Source: Cyclobacteriaceae bacterium
GTDB taxonomy: Bacteria; Bacteroidota; Bacteroidia; Cytophagales; Cyclobacteriaceae
NCBI GenBank assembly: GCA_026129485.1
Contig: JAHCHY010000005.1
Location: 124,001 to 188,000 of the forward strand
DNA length: 64,000 bases
Direction: 5' to 3'
The notes under the pieces are model-generated. The model saw only the letters and a program-made list of their open reading frames with translations. It ran no database searches and was not told where the DNA came from. Within the stretch, counting starts at the first letter, position 1; every line of letters starts with the position of its first letter. Positions 1-8,840 of this stretch are shown here, piece after piece. The position numbers were made by a program, and so were the translations under genes.

Positions 1-39
1 TTTTGTTTTGCTTAACTTACAGTCCAAAAATTGATCTCA

Positions 40-618
40 ATGCCGAATCTTTACGTCATAGCAGGATGCAACGGGGCTGGTAAAACCACCACTTCATTCA
101 CTGTGTTGCCAGAGATGCTAAACTGCAAGGAGTTTGTTAATGCAGATGAGATTGCGCGCGGCCTTTCCCCTTTTCAGCCCGAAACGGTTTCTTTTCAGGC
201 GGGGAGAATTATGTTAGCCCGTATCAGTGAATTGATAAATTCAAAAGTCGATTTTGGTTTCGAAACGACACTGGCAACGAAAAGCTATATTTCGCTTTTG
301 AATAATAGCAAGAGAAAAGGATATACCGTAATGTTGATCTTCTTTTGGCTGGAATCAGTCGAACTTGCACAGACCAGGGTACGAGAACGTGTAAAAAAAG
401 GAGGGCATAACATTCCTCCAGATATCGTTCACCGAAGATATCATCGCGGTATGGCTAACTTTTTCAGACTCTACAAAAACAACGTAGATGCCTGGCTTTT
501 GTACGACAACTCGCATAACGTTCCCAAGCTTGTGGCCCGCCAGAAGCGAAATGAGGAAGTTGTTATAAATAATATCGATATTTGGAACACAATTCTTACC
601 CATAATGACAAACGCTGA
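40..618 (+). CDS. Zeta-toxin-like P-loop kinase (COG4185 type)
   Basis: This is a small P-loop protein of 192 aa. A Walker A motif GCNGAGKTT lies at residues 9-17, followed by a conserved NADEIARGL segment and a FGFETTLA segment, and then an RVRERVKKGGHNIP stretch with a downstream RRYHRG. This layout matches the predicted ABC-type ATPase/kinase group related to zeta toxins, which phosphorylate UDP-activated sugars; whether this protein does so is inference. I chose the ATG at 40 over a TTG at 31 because family members begin a few residues before the P-loop. The 3' end overlaps the next small gene by 14 bases, which suggests translational coupling and a toxin-antitoxin-like unit. The window starts just upstream, so any promoter is not visible. 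Confidence 0.8.
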   Translation: MPNLYVIAGCNGAGKTTTSFTVLPEMLNCKEFVNADEIARGLSPFQPETVSFQAGRIMLARISELINSKVDFGFETTLATKSYISLLNNSKRKGYTVMLIFFWLESVELAQTRVRERVKKGGHNIPPDIVHRRYHRGMANFFRLYKNNVDAWLLYDNSHNVPKLVARQKRNEEVVINNIDIWNTILTHNDKR

Positions 619-769
619 ATACGAAAAGATGGTTGAAAAAATTACGGAAGGGGTGAAACTTGCCATTGACCGCCTCATTGAAAAAACCAAGAAGGAAGAC
701 GGAGAACTGGTTATCTCACAAGGTGGCAAGATTGTACGTGTGAAGGCGCGCTCGCTCAAGTCTGAGTAA
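605..769 (+). CDS. 54-aa partner of the zeta-like kinase, possible antitoxin
   Basis: A short ORF overlaps the end of the kinase gene by 14 bases in another frame. The product is charged. Its first half (TNAEYEKMVEKITEGVKLAI) is predicted helical, and its second half is a short beta-like segment (ELVISQGGKIVRVKARS). No family is recognised. The overlap, size and helical N-terminus fit an antitoxin or accessory protein for the upstream kinase, but this rests on context only. It ends with TAA, and a gap of about 75 bases precedes the next small gene. Confidence 0.6.
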   Translation: MTNAEYEKMVEKITEGVKLAIDRLIEKTKKEDGELVISQGGKIVRVKARSLKSE

Positions 770-845
770 TTGCTCCATCTTTTTTAGAGTAGGGTACATC
801 TACAAGGCGATTCTCAGTTTTTCTTTTTAATCGTATCTTGTACGC

Positions 846-1016
846 ATGAAAGTAATTAGAACCACGCCAGAGAAAATTGCAGAGCAACGCCAAAAGAATT
901 TTGAGTCGTTAAGACCAGAGGAGCGTCTTGCTATTTTGAGAATGTGGATGCAGCGTCTTGAAAAACCCGGTTTCAATTATTCTTATAATGGGCTTAAGGT
1001 GCAGGTGAAAAAATGA
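846..1016 (+). CDS. 56-aa protein preceding a nucleotidyltransferase
   Basis: A short basic protein with a helical middle (SLRPEERLAILRMWMQRLE). Its stop overlaps the start of the nucleotidyltransferase gene as ATGA at 1013-1016, a typical translational coupling signal. I do not recognise a family. By arrangement it could be the partner of a nucleotidyltransferase-type toxin-antitoxin module, but it shows no HEPN motif (RxxxxH), so a HEPN/MNT pair is not supported. Confidence 0.6.
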   Translation: MKVIRTTPEKIAEQRQKNFESLRPEERLAILRMWMQRLEKPGFNYSYNGLKVQVKK

Positions 1017-1489
1017 GTTTATTTAGCCCCTTCCATGAAAAGTTGGTTCGTACACTCCTGAAAAATGGGGTAGACTTTGTCATCATCGGAGGTTTTGCCG
1101 CTATTTACTATGGGGTGAGTCGGGGTACTGGCGACCTTGATTTGCTGATTGAGCCCTCACGCGAAAACGGGCAGCGAATGTTGAACTCGTTTCGCGAACT
1201 CGGATTAGACATTGGTGATCTGCAACCGGAAGAGTTTGAGAAGCCGTTGTTTCTTGCGTTTGGCTTTGAACCCAATGCTGTAGATGTACTAACGTTTACA
1301 CCTGCCGTTAACTACCGCCAGGCCAGCGAGAGTTCTCAATTCTTTTTTATCGGAGAAGATCGAATTCCAATTATTGGCATTGACTTGTTAATCGAGAACA
1401 AAAAGAACCTTAACCGCCCGGGACCAAAAGGTTTGTTGGATGAGTATGATGTGCGTGAATTGACACGCATAAAAAACAAATTGCAGTAA
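1013..1489 (+). CDS. MNT-like nucleotidyltransferase-fold protein
   Basis: A 158-aa protein with the pol-beta-like nucleotidyltransferase signature. It has a GG pair at residues 26-27, then TGDLDLLI with Asp41 and Asp43, and a third acidic residue Asp91 in AVDVLTF. This gives the expected metal-binding triad. The size fits minimal nucleotidyltransferases of the MNT/AbiEii-like or DUF6036-like kind found in toxin-antitoxin and phage-defence modules. It is coupled to the 56-aa gene by a 4-base overlap and sits beside the Wadjet operon. The substrate is unknown, and toxin activity is inference. Confidence 0.7.
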   Translation: MSLFSPFHEKLVRTLLKNGVDFVIIGGFAAIYYGVSRGTGDLDLLIEPSRENGQRMLNSFRELGLDIGDLQPEEFEKPLFLAFGFEPNAVDVLTFTPAVNYRQASESSQFFFIGEDRIPIIGIDLLIENKKNLNRPGPKGLLDEYDVRELTRIKNKLQ

Positions 1490-1560
1490 GGATTACATTG
1501 GGCAATACTACCTCCGAAGATTTTTTAGACACAAGACTTAAGTAGTAAGATGTTAGATAA

Positions 1561-1590
1561 AAAACCCGGAGAGATTCCGGGTTTTGTTTT
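1561..1590. terminator. Bidirectional Rho-independent terminator
   Basis: A perfect 10-bp stem, AAAACCCGGA at 1561-1570 and its complement at 1576-1585, encloses a 5-base loop. An A-run lies before it and T-rich sequence after it, so it can stop both the + strand nucleotidyltransferase transcript and the convergent - strand jetD transcript. The rest of the 143-base gap holds nothing I recognise. Confidence 0.8.
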
Positions 1591-1632
1591 GGTGCAATTC
1601 TAATTTGGTGACTGGCTTTAAACTGTATAGTT

Positions 1633-2805
1633 TTATTTCTTAGGCAAGAATGAAAGATAGCTATTCACATAGCTTTGTGGTATTTTTTCTTGCTCGAGTC
1701 TGTTTTTGCTGTTGAGAGATTTTAAATGTTGATATAAAGTTGCTTCCTGCTCCGTCAATAAATTCAGTTGAGCTGATTGATTCCGAGAACCATCTACTGC
1801 AGATTCATAAAATTGTTCGAAAGTGGACTTATCCATCATTAAACTCTTTACTTTAGGATAATAATTTCTTATCTGATGAAGTATTTGAAAACCATGTTCA
1901 TCAATATCACCCCAGTAAAAAATATTTTTAGTCTGTAACCAAAATATATTTTTCAAATAACTTACCTGAAAGCCTCCGCCACTCCAAATGGTCATTGTAG
2001 ATAGTATGAGTGGAAGTGTAAGGAAGTTCATTTTATTTTCAGTAATTATAATGTTTTCCGCAACCAAATCTATTCGTCTGAAATTAGATAACGGAATGCT
2101 GATGTCAGATATACTTCCATTATAAAAAAATAGTGCCTGATCTAAACTACGCACTCTAATCAAAGGCTCATCATATTTTAGAAAGTAACGTTCAGCAAAA
2201 CGGTTGCTGTTGGGGTTTCGAACATATTCAGGAATTAAAAAATCAAGTAATGATTGGAGTAACCTTGCATTTTCCTCAAGAAATTTTGTGTGAACATTAA
2301 TTGGTAGTTGACGAGGATAAAGATTAGGGCGCGGTGTATCAATGAAGTATTGACACACTTTCATTATATCGCTCCAATTTATCTTTGACTCGCATAACCA
2401 TAGACAGTTATTAAGCGTCCATTCTTGTAATGAAAATATTGTTTCTGTAACCTGTTTATAGTTTTTCAAAAATGCTTGCCAGTCTTTTTTCTTTCCAATA
2501 AAGGAAACGTAGTCATCTGGTGTTTCAAATTCGATGAACTCAGGCAACTCATGAGTCCCTGTTCGTCTAAAGTTTTGCTGTTCGGTCTTTACTACGTACC
2601 CAGTTCCTGTTCTATTCTTTGAGTAAAGATAGAGGTGTTCAATTTGCTGCTGAAGGGTTTGAAATTGGCTTGTCACATCTTTCGGTCTTACTTTGCCAAT
2701 TCGGTCAATTCTCTTTGGAAAGAATTGTTCATCGGATATGTGACTTTGAAGAAAGGGCTTCCACCATTTGGAAGCCTGTTTTTTTATTTCATCCGGTGTG
2801 ATCAT
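1633..2805 (-). CDS. jetD: Wadjet protein JetD (DUF3322/DUF2220, Toprim nuclease)
   Basis: A 390-aa protein that fits JetD in length. An N-terminal DUF3322-like arm is followed by a Toprim-type C-terminal half. It has Glu256 in ITENKMNF, WSGGG at 274-278, the acidic DxD motif at Asp300/Asp302 in GDIDEHG, and a terminal RLEQEKIP motif at 369-376. In characterised Wadjet systems JetD is the nuclease that cleaves plasmid DNA after loop extrusion by JetABC. The ATG overlaps the jetC stop by 4 bases, so it is the last gene of the operon, ending at the bidirectional terminator. The coding sequence is noticeably A/T-rich compared with the core genes from 8.8 kb on. Confidence 0.92.
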   Translation of the reverse strand: MITPDEIKKQASKWWKPFLQSHISDEQFFPKRIDRIGKVRPKDVTSQFQTLQQQIEHLYLYSKNRTGTGYVVKTEQQNFRRTGTHELPEFIEFETPDDYVSFIGKKKDWQAFLKNYKQVTETIFSLQEWTLNNCLWLCESKINWSDIMKVCQYFIDTPRPNLYPRQLPINVHTKFLEENARLLQSLLDFLIPEYVRNPNSNRFAERYFLKYDEPLIRVRSLDQALFFYNGSISDISIPLSNFRRIDLVAENIIITENKMNFLTLPLILSTMTIWSGGGFQVSYLKNIFWLQTKNIFYWGDIDEHGFQILHQIRNYYPKVKSLMMDKSTFEQFYESAVDGSRNQSAQLNLLTEQEATLYQHLKSLNSKNRLEQEKIPQSYVNSYLSFLPKK

Positions 2806-5800
2806 ATTTTATCTTCACTTTGAAAAACACCATTACGCTTTAATTTTTCTAATTCGTATTCTTCTTTTGTGAAATTGCTGACCTGTGAATCGTTCCCCTC
2901 TCGATTACTTACGAAATGAAATGAACTAACGTGCCCCTCAATAACATGAATCTTTTGCAGCGGAGTAACGATGAGAAGCTGTAAGTTTAGTTTCTTGAAT
3001 AACTCTAATCCGTAACGGGTGCTTTCATCACTTCCACGCCCAAAGGCTTCATCGATAACAACAAAGCGAAAAGTGCGACTTTTACTCTCCTCAAACTGTA
3101 AACCAAACTGATAGGCCAAAGCACTAGCCAAAATGGTATAGGCCAGCTTTTCCTTTTGTCCACCACTTTTGCCACCAGAACTTTCATAAAATTCTTTTTC
3201 AGTATTGTCTGCACGATAACGTTCACTGGCATTGAATTCAAACCATTGTCTGACGTCTGTAACAGTATTAGTCCAATCCTTGTCAACTGTTTCCATGCTG
3301 ACAAAGCGGTCAAGAATTTGCTTTACTTGTTCATATTTCTCTTCTGTGTACAACTCATTGTTACTGCTGAAGGAATGAGTGTAGCATTTTTTTAAGTCTT
3401 CTTTGAATAAATGAACATGTTTATTATCAGCTGCATCCATTTGGATGGTGATGTAAGTGTCAAGAGTAGAATTGTATACGATCAATGAGAGGTGCTGATT
3501 GATCATTCTTACTTTTTGCTTAATGTCATTTTCGTGTTTTTGAAGCTGACTATCAAATACTGCAATACTATTTATTGTATTCTTATTCAGTTCTTCTTTA
3601 AACCGTTCTTCATGACGTTTCAAGTCCTCGGAAACTAATTTTTCATATTTCTTCATGTACTCTGCCCGGGCGTCAATGCTTTCGGTTATTTCATCGTACT
3701 CGGCTTTCGAGTGTTGTTTTATTTCCCGCATTTTGCTCTCGATGGATGAGCGGTGACCGGTTTGCTTTCCGCGAAGTTTTTTTAATTCTCCGCTTTCGCC
3801 CTGAAACAGCTTTCTGAATTCTTCTTTTCGGTTATCTATATTTCGAAGCGTAATATTCTTATCTGTTAATTTTTCCCCGATAACGGTATACCATTTTTCC
3901 TTTAGGGTCTTATGTATTTGTTCTGTTTGTGTACTCGAATCCGCTTTATCCGCTTCATGAGTTTTTATTCTATCTTTTAATACTGCAATTTGTCCCGTGA
4001 CCTCTTTTTCCTCTTCTTTGGTATCAATTATTTGTTGTTCCACTTCTGATTTGTTCCGTTCAAGCAGAGCGAGCTTGTCGTTGTTGCTTAATAGCTCTTT
4101 TCGTTCCTTTTCCAATTGATAAATCCTCTCTACGTGGTATTGCCAGTTGATTCTTGAAAAATCTTTCAAATAAAGAATGTTCCCTAATAATAACTTTAAA
4201 TCACGATTAACTTTTTCCTCGGATTCTATTGAGAATATTTCTGTTTTAAGCTTTTCAATAGTGTCTTCCAGTTTTTCAATGGATACTTCCAGAGCTTTTA
4301 TTTTCTCAGTATTACTCCAGCCTAAAACATAATTACGCCTGTCATCCAATCTTCGCCTGTCATCTTTAGTATGACGTATCCGACCACTTTTGATTAAGCC
4401 CTGTTGAGTAATGCCAAAAGGCACATGTTGCAACCCCTGCACATTAGTGCATATATAGTCGCCAAAACTGCGTTGTAAATAGTTTTCTATCCAATCATAA
4501 AAAGGTGTATCGGGTTTTATTTCAATTTTGTAAGCAATACTTTCGTTGTCCAAATCCTTGTTAACACGAGAGATGTTTTGCAGGTCGGTTTCAAGGTATG
4601 TTAGTTTAATGCCGCGTCCATCAATTCCCCGCAATGGATTATCGTTGACATAATTACTTACGCTTCGATAGTGACTTTTAGGAACAAGCATACTAATACC
4701 TGTGTCGTGCAAAAGTTTCTCGATAGCGCCTTCCCACCCTGTTTCCTCATCTCGTACTTTTAGTAATTCCCCTGCGAACGGTAGATCAGACTCATCTATA
4801 CGAAGGTCGTTACATAATTGTGTTCTGAATCCGACTAACCAGGCAGGGATTTGTGTTTCACGTTCTTTTAGCGATTCATATTCTTCCTGTTCTGATTGGA
4901 ATTCAGTTTCCTGTTTGCGTAGACTGCTAATAAGATTGTCTCGTTTTTCTCGCAGTTCTTTCTCTTTCGCTTCACATTGTTGGTTACGCTCATTAGCCTT
5001 GTTTATATTCGATTGAAAGTCATTCTCGTTTTCAACTTTCTTTAAACCGCATTTTACTGCTAAATTCTCATAACCATCAAACTCCTTTCGCTTGTCCTCT
5101 TTGTCTTGTTCGTGACGTTTAATTTCTTCTGCGATTTGTTCAATTCGTTTGCCTCCGTTATTGGCTATATCCTGAAGAATGGCTTGCCTTTTATTTTCAA
5201 GTTCATTAAGCTCTCTTGCTAGTCGTTGCTGCTTTTGGCTTTCCTTCTCAATTTCTTCCTTCGCTTTTTCGATAGCCTCTTCAAGCAACACGATTTTCTT
5301 TTCAGCGAACCATGCAGGCATAACGCCTAACATAGCTTCAATATCTTCTATTTCGCGTGTTATATTTCCATACTCAATGGAAGCTTCTGTTAGTGGTTTT
5401 AGTATTTGGTATTGTTCGCGGGCATGCACAACAGCTTCATGTGATTTTTTGAGATCATCAAAACGTTTTAGCAAAGCTGTGATTTGATCTTTAACATCAG
5501 TTCGTTCCAGCATCTGCTCCCGAACAAAATCCGTAAGACTGCTAACAGATTTCATAGATACTGTTTGGTAGAACAGATCTATAGCTTTGTCGCTATTCAT
5601 TCCGAAAAGCCTGCGGAATTGCTCACTGTATTGCAAGAAATTATCACTGAATAATTGAATACCGTCAATGTTGCGTAGCTTTTTTCTAAGTTCATTAATG
5701 TCGGCAAAGCCGCTAAAGTGTGTAGTGATGGAAAGAGGTGAAGTACTTATCACAAGTAATTTTTCCACTTTTCCATCTTTGCCAATCCAAAATAGTTGTG

Positions 5801-6200
5801 CTAGGCAAATTGTTTCATTATACCCCTCATTATAAAAATTGCCAATTATAACAGCATAAGTATTGTCGTCAGGACGCAGATATACTTTTTTGGCTACCTT
5901 GGTTATTTCTTCTTTTTCTTTTTTGAACTCACCCTTTACGTAGCTAAGTAGGTTGCGCTCTTTTCCTTCTGCACCGGCAGCTTTATTGAATACAATTCTG
6001 TTGTGCGGCACTAAAAGACACGTCAACGCATCTACTAGCGTAGACTTACCAGAGCCTATATCGCCTGTGAGTAATGCGTTATGTCCGTTGGGCTCTATCT
6101 TCCAACGATTTTTGTTAAATGTTCCCCAGTTGAGAACCTCAAGGTATTGAAGACGAAAGCCGGCTAGTTTTTGGCTCGATGAATCAAACAAAGTATCCAT
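2802..6200 (-). CDS. jetC: Wadjet SMC-like ATPase JetC
   Basis: An SMC/MukB-like ATPase of 1132 aa. Walker A GDIGSGKS lies at residues 46-53. A very long coiled-coil region with a central hinge-like globular part follows. The ABC signature SGGKSGGQKEKL is near 1008-1019, and Walker B FVVIDEAF is near 1046-1053. JetC is the motor of the Wadjet complex, which senses small circular DNA by loop extrusion. The frame is open back to 6272, but that would overlap jetB by 59 bases. ATG 6200 (protein start MDTLFD) leaves a 13-base gap and keeps the expected spacing to the P-loop, so I chose it. Confidence 0.93.
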   Translation of the reverse strand: MDTLFDSSSQKLAGFRLQYLEVLNWGTFNKNRWKIEPNGHNALLTGDIGSGKSTLVDALTCLLVPHNRIVFNKAAGAEGKERNLLSYVKGEFKKEKEEITKVAKKVYLRPDDNTYAVIIGNFYNEGYNETICLAQLFWIGKDGKVEKLLVISTSPLSITTHFSGFADINELRKKLRNIDGIQLFSDNFLQYSEQFRRLFGMNSDKAIDLFYQTVSMKSVSSLTDFVREQMLERTDVKDQITALLKRFDDLKKSHEAVVHAREQYQILKPLTEASIEYGNITREIEDIEAMLGVMPAWFAEKKIVLLEEAIEKAKEEIEKESQKQQRLARELNELENKRQAILQDIANNGGKRIEQIAEEIKRHEQDKEDKRKEFDGYENLAVKCGLKKVENENDFQSNINKANERNQQCEAKEKELREKRDNLISSLRKQETEFQSEQEEYESLKERETQIPAWLVGFRTQLCNDLRIDESDLPFAGELLKVRDEETGWEGAIEKLLHDTGISMLVPKSHYRSVSNYVNDNPLRGIDGRGIKLTYLETDLQNISRVNKDLDNESIAYKIEIKPDTPFYDWIENYLQRSFGDYICTNVQGLQHVPFGITQQGLIKSGRIRHTKDDRRRLDDRRNYVLGWSNTEKIKALEVSIEKLEDTIEKLKTEIFSIESEEKVNRDLKLLLGNILYLKDFSRINWQYHVERIYQLEKERKELLSNNDKLALLERNKSEVEQQIIDTKEEEKEVTGQIAVLKDRIKTHEADKADSSTQTEQIHKTLKEKWYTVIGEKLTDKNITLRNIDNRKEEFRKLFQGESGELKKLRGKQTGHRSSIESKMREIKQHSKAEYDEITESIDARAEYMKKYEKLVSEDLKRHEERFKEELNKNTINSIAVFDSQLQKHENDIKQKVRMINQHLSLIVYNSTLDTYITIQMDAADNKHVHLFKEDLKKCYTHSFSSNNELYTEEKYEQVKQILDRFVSMETVDKDWTNTVTDVRQWFEFNASERYRADNTEKEFYESSGGKSGGQKEKLAYTILASALAYQFGLQFEESKSRTFRFVVIDEAFGRGSDESTRYGLELFKKLNLQLLIVTPLQKIHVIEGHVSSFHFVSNREGNDSQVSNFTKEEYELEKLKRNGVFQSEDKI

Positions 6201-6213
6201 TGCTAAGCTTAAA

Positions 6214-6777
6214 TTAATCTGTTGTCTTTCTTTCTGCTGCGTATTGGTGCATTTTCTTAAGTGCCTCATCAATCACATCAGCATTTACGAAACCTTTAAT
6301 TATCCGGTGTATTTCATACTCTTGATCATTCAACTTTCGTAAAAATCCGATTTCAACTATTTTGTTAATAGCCGTAGTGATTTTTTCTTGTTGTTTCGCT
6401 TCATCCGAAGAGACCGGCAAAAAAACCTTTATTCTATTGATAATTTCTTGCTCAGTGATTGTTGTTCGAACGGAACCCCCTTGGGCGTCACGTTCCAATA
6501 AATGTTTTCGGAGCATAATACAGAGTAAAGAATTAAGAAAATTGAGTGGCCTTTTTTCAGCAAGTCTAGGCAACAGATTTTCTTCTTCGTTCCAGTCAAT
6601 TTGTCTTAAAAAGCAAAACCCTTCACTTTTGTTTATGTATAATTCAAGACCTAATGGCAAGAAATACTTCTTAATATCATGTTCATATTCTGATAGGTTT
6701 TCCCACACCTCTCTTTGATGGTCATATACAATTCCTTTTAATAAGGCTATCAGGCTTAATGAATATTCCTTTTGCAT
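6214..6777 (-). CDS. jetB: Wadjet protein JetB (DUF4194)
   Basis: A 187-aa protein located between jetA and jetC, with the size and winged-helix-like pattern expected of JetB (a kleisin-interacting KITE/MukE-like subunit, DUF4194). The central segment LNFLNSLLCIMLRKHLLERD and a C-terminal helical part (KITTAINKIVEIGFLRKL) are the recognisable portions. It starts 3 bases after the jetA stop, so the two are translated from one message. Assignment rests on gene order plus sequence character. Confidence 0.88.
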   Translation of the reverse strand: MQKEYSLSLIALLKGIVYDHQREVWENLSEYEHDIKKYFLPLGLELYINKSEGFCFLRQIDWNEEENLLPRLAEKRPLNFLNSLLCIMLRKHLLERDAQGGSVRTTITEQEIINRIKVFLPVSSDEAKQQEKITTAINKIVEIGFLRKLNDQEYEIHRIIKGFVNADVIDEALKKMHQYAAERKTTD

Positions 6778-6780
6778 GAG

Positions 6781-8208
6781 TTAACGATTAAAAATGATTA
6801 GCGGAGCTTGTAGTCGATAGGTCTTTCCACTTTCTTGATTTTCTACTATTATTTCTTCTTGCAATTCACGGTTCACTAAATGTTTCTCATCGTTTGTCGC
6901 AAGTTGTATGTATCCAAGTATTTCCGTTATCCCCTTGGTGGGACGATAGTGGGTCAATAATTCAGACAATGAAACCTGTGATTTGTTTCGAAGTAATGCT
7001 TTTACGTTGTTTCTCAGTTCCTCTATATCAACATAAAATTGCTCAAATAATGCATCTGTATCGGCAGCCGCCAATCCTTCTTCTACAGCAGTTTTTTCAA
7101 ACGCAATTTTTGTGGGCGGACTGAAAAGTGGACGTTCCATTGTTAATACTGGCTTGAAAAGTCCGCTTATTTCTATCCAGGTTTCCTGGAGATTGAGTTC
7201 ATCTTTATGATCCATTAGCAAGCTTTCAATAGTCTCAATGTTGTGTAGAATATGCCTGCTTTCGGAGAGGTTTTTTTGCTCAACATACTTCCTTAATTGC
7301 TCTATCAACCCATCGTTACTGCGATTAACTTTATCTCCAGCTTCAACAAGGTTGGCTTTAATTCGATCTACAACTTGTTCTTTTTTTATTTCCTGTATTT
7401 CGGGTAATGCATTTATTCTTTCAATCAAAGCTTCTAGTTCGTTTTGCATTTGTTCGCTCATCAAAAATTCCCAAAATGCCCGAAAACTTTTTCCTTGATC
7501 TGTGTTCCATAAGTAATCCTGCTGTTGAAAAATATTGTCAAGTAAATCGGCCTTGGCAAGATTGCTTTTAATAATTGTCTGGCGTGTTTGTGTATCCAGT
7601 TCTCGAAAATTCTCTTCCACCTGTCTAAAGTCTGAAAGCAAGCGCTTGGCCGTTTCCTCTGCCAGAAAATAGGTTTCTTTTACCTCTGTTTCAGAAGGAC
7701 GAATAAAATTGCCTTTTTGTATTTGTTCAATTTCTTTGTCGATTTTGCTTCGCTCTTCACGTAGTTTTTGAATTCGTTCGTATGGACCTGATGTGGTGTT
7801 GACAATCTGTTGAAGTAAATTGAAAAATTGAATAAGACGACTATGTGTGCCTACGAATTGTTGTTTGTTTAGATCTTCCAACCATTTTAATGCGTTTTCG
7901 GTGGCCGGAGAAAGTTCATAAACTGGTTCATCAGTAGCTGTCTCATAGTATCTGCGTAAGTACCCATGTTGTGCCCAACGTTGAAGGTATTCTATTGATA
8001 ATTGATTGTAATCTGTGATGCCTTGTCGTTCAAGAGAATAAATGAAATCACTAAGTAAGCTTTGTAATTCTCCCTGCGAATAGGAGATTCTGTCCTGCTG
8101 CTTAAAGGCCAAGTGAATAAATGCAATAAGTAGTGGAAAGTGTTCTGCCCTTAGCAGTTGAAGCGTTTTGTCATTTCTGTAGAGAGATAAGGATTTTTCG
8201 TAGTTCAT
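6781..8208 (-). CDS. jetA: Wadjet protein JetA (DUF3375)
   Basis: A 475-aa protein that is first in the Wadjet operon and corresponds to the kleisin-like JetA (MukF-like, DUF3375). The N-terminus has the family-like pattern LQLLRAEHFPLLIAFIHLAF. The middle is helical and coiled (residues about 140-340), and the C-terminus is compact and ends SGKTYRLQAPLIIFNR. The frame is open to a TTG at 8223, but the first ATG is at 8208, and I take that as the start. No clear TAnnTTTG promoter is visible in the 109 bases between it and the OsmC gene. With jetB, jetC and jetD it makes a complete type I set. Confidence 0.92.
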   Translation of the reverse strand: MNYEKSLSLYRNDKTLQLLRAEHFPLLIAFIHLAFKQQDRISYSQGELQSLLSDFIYSLERQGITDYNQLSIEYLQRWAQHGYLRRYYETATDEPVYELSPATENALKWLEDLNKQQFVGTHSRLIQFFNLLQQIVNTTSGPYERIQKLREERSKIDKEIEQIQKGNFIRPSETEVKETYFLAEETAKRLLSDFRQVEENFRELDTQTRQTIIKSNLAKADLLDNIFQQQDYLWNTDQGKSFRAFWEFLMSEQMQNELEALIERINALPEIQEIKKEQVVDRIKANLVEAGDKVNRSNDGLIEQLRKYVEQKNLSESRHILHNIETIESLLMDHKDELNLQETWIEISGLFKPVLTMERPLFSPPTKIAFEKTAVEEGLAAADTDALFEQFYVDIEELRNNVKALLRNKSQVSLSELLTHYRPTKGITEILGYIQLATNDEKHLVNRELQEEIIVENQESGKTYRLQAPLIIFNR

Positions 8209-8317
8209 TCTAAACTTAAGCAAGTGTAAAGTGTTGTTTTTATAGCCTTTAGACTAAGCTCTACCGTTTATCCATGGTGCAAATGCGCAAACCCCCAGAG
8301 AAACAGATTTTTCTCAC

Positions 8318-8728
8318 CTACACCAACCTCGCCTCCAGCGTAATATTCGTATTCAGCAATTTTGAAATGGGGCAGTTGGCTTTTGCATCGGCTGCGCATT
8401 CCTGAAATTTACCGGCATCTATGCCGGGCACTTTGGCTTTTAAATCGAGGTGCGAGTTGGTGATGGCTCCGTTCTCAAACGTGATGGTGCATTTCACCGT
8501 AAGGTCATCGGCAGTAAAGCCCGCTTCATTCAGTACAAAGCTCAGCTTCATGGCAAAACAACCGCTGTGCGCGGCTGCAATCAGCTCTTCGGGGTTGGTG
8601 CCCGTGCCTTCGGCAAAGCGCGAGTTAAACGAGTATTGAGTGTTACTCAACACCGTGCTGGCTGTGGATACAAGTCCTTTTCCTTCTTTACCGGTTCCTT
8701 TCCAGTTGGCTGTTGCTGATCGTTTCAT
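8318..8728 (-). CDS. OsmC/Ohr-family peroxiredoxin
   Basis: A 136-aa OsmC-fold protein. The two redox cysteines are Cys57 in HSGCFAM and Cys119 in NCPISK, the spacing seen in OsmC proteins that reduce organic hydroperoxides. The N-terminus (MKRSATANWKGTGKEGKG) is also typical of OsmC. It is monocistronic and divergent from the histidine kinase gene. The OsmC subfamily, as opposed to Ohr, is favoured by the short length and N-terminus. Confidence 0.88.
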   Translation of the reverse strand: MKRSATANWKGTGKEGKGLVSTASTVLSNTQYSFNSRFAEGTGTNPEELIAAAHSGCFAMKLSFVLNEAGFTADDLTVKCTITFENGAITNSHLDLKAKVPGIDAGKFQECAADAKANCPISKLLNTNITLEARLV

Positions 8729-8840
8729 GGTTTTGTTTGTTTTAGCTCTTCAAGTTAACCCCGATTTTCAATTTTCGGAAGCGAGGTTTTTATAACCCTG
8801 TCATTTTTACATTCTTTGTTTTACCAAACCTTATGTAGAA

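Noticed and set aside
355-759. Opposite-strand ORF over the zeta-like kinase and its partner
   Set aside because: It is a shadow of the + strand genes; it has no family character.
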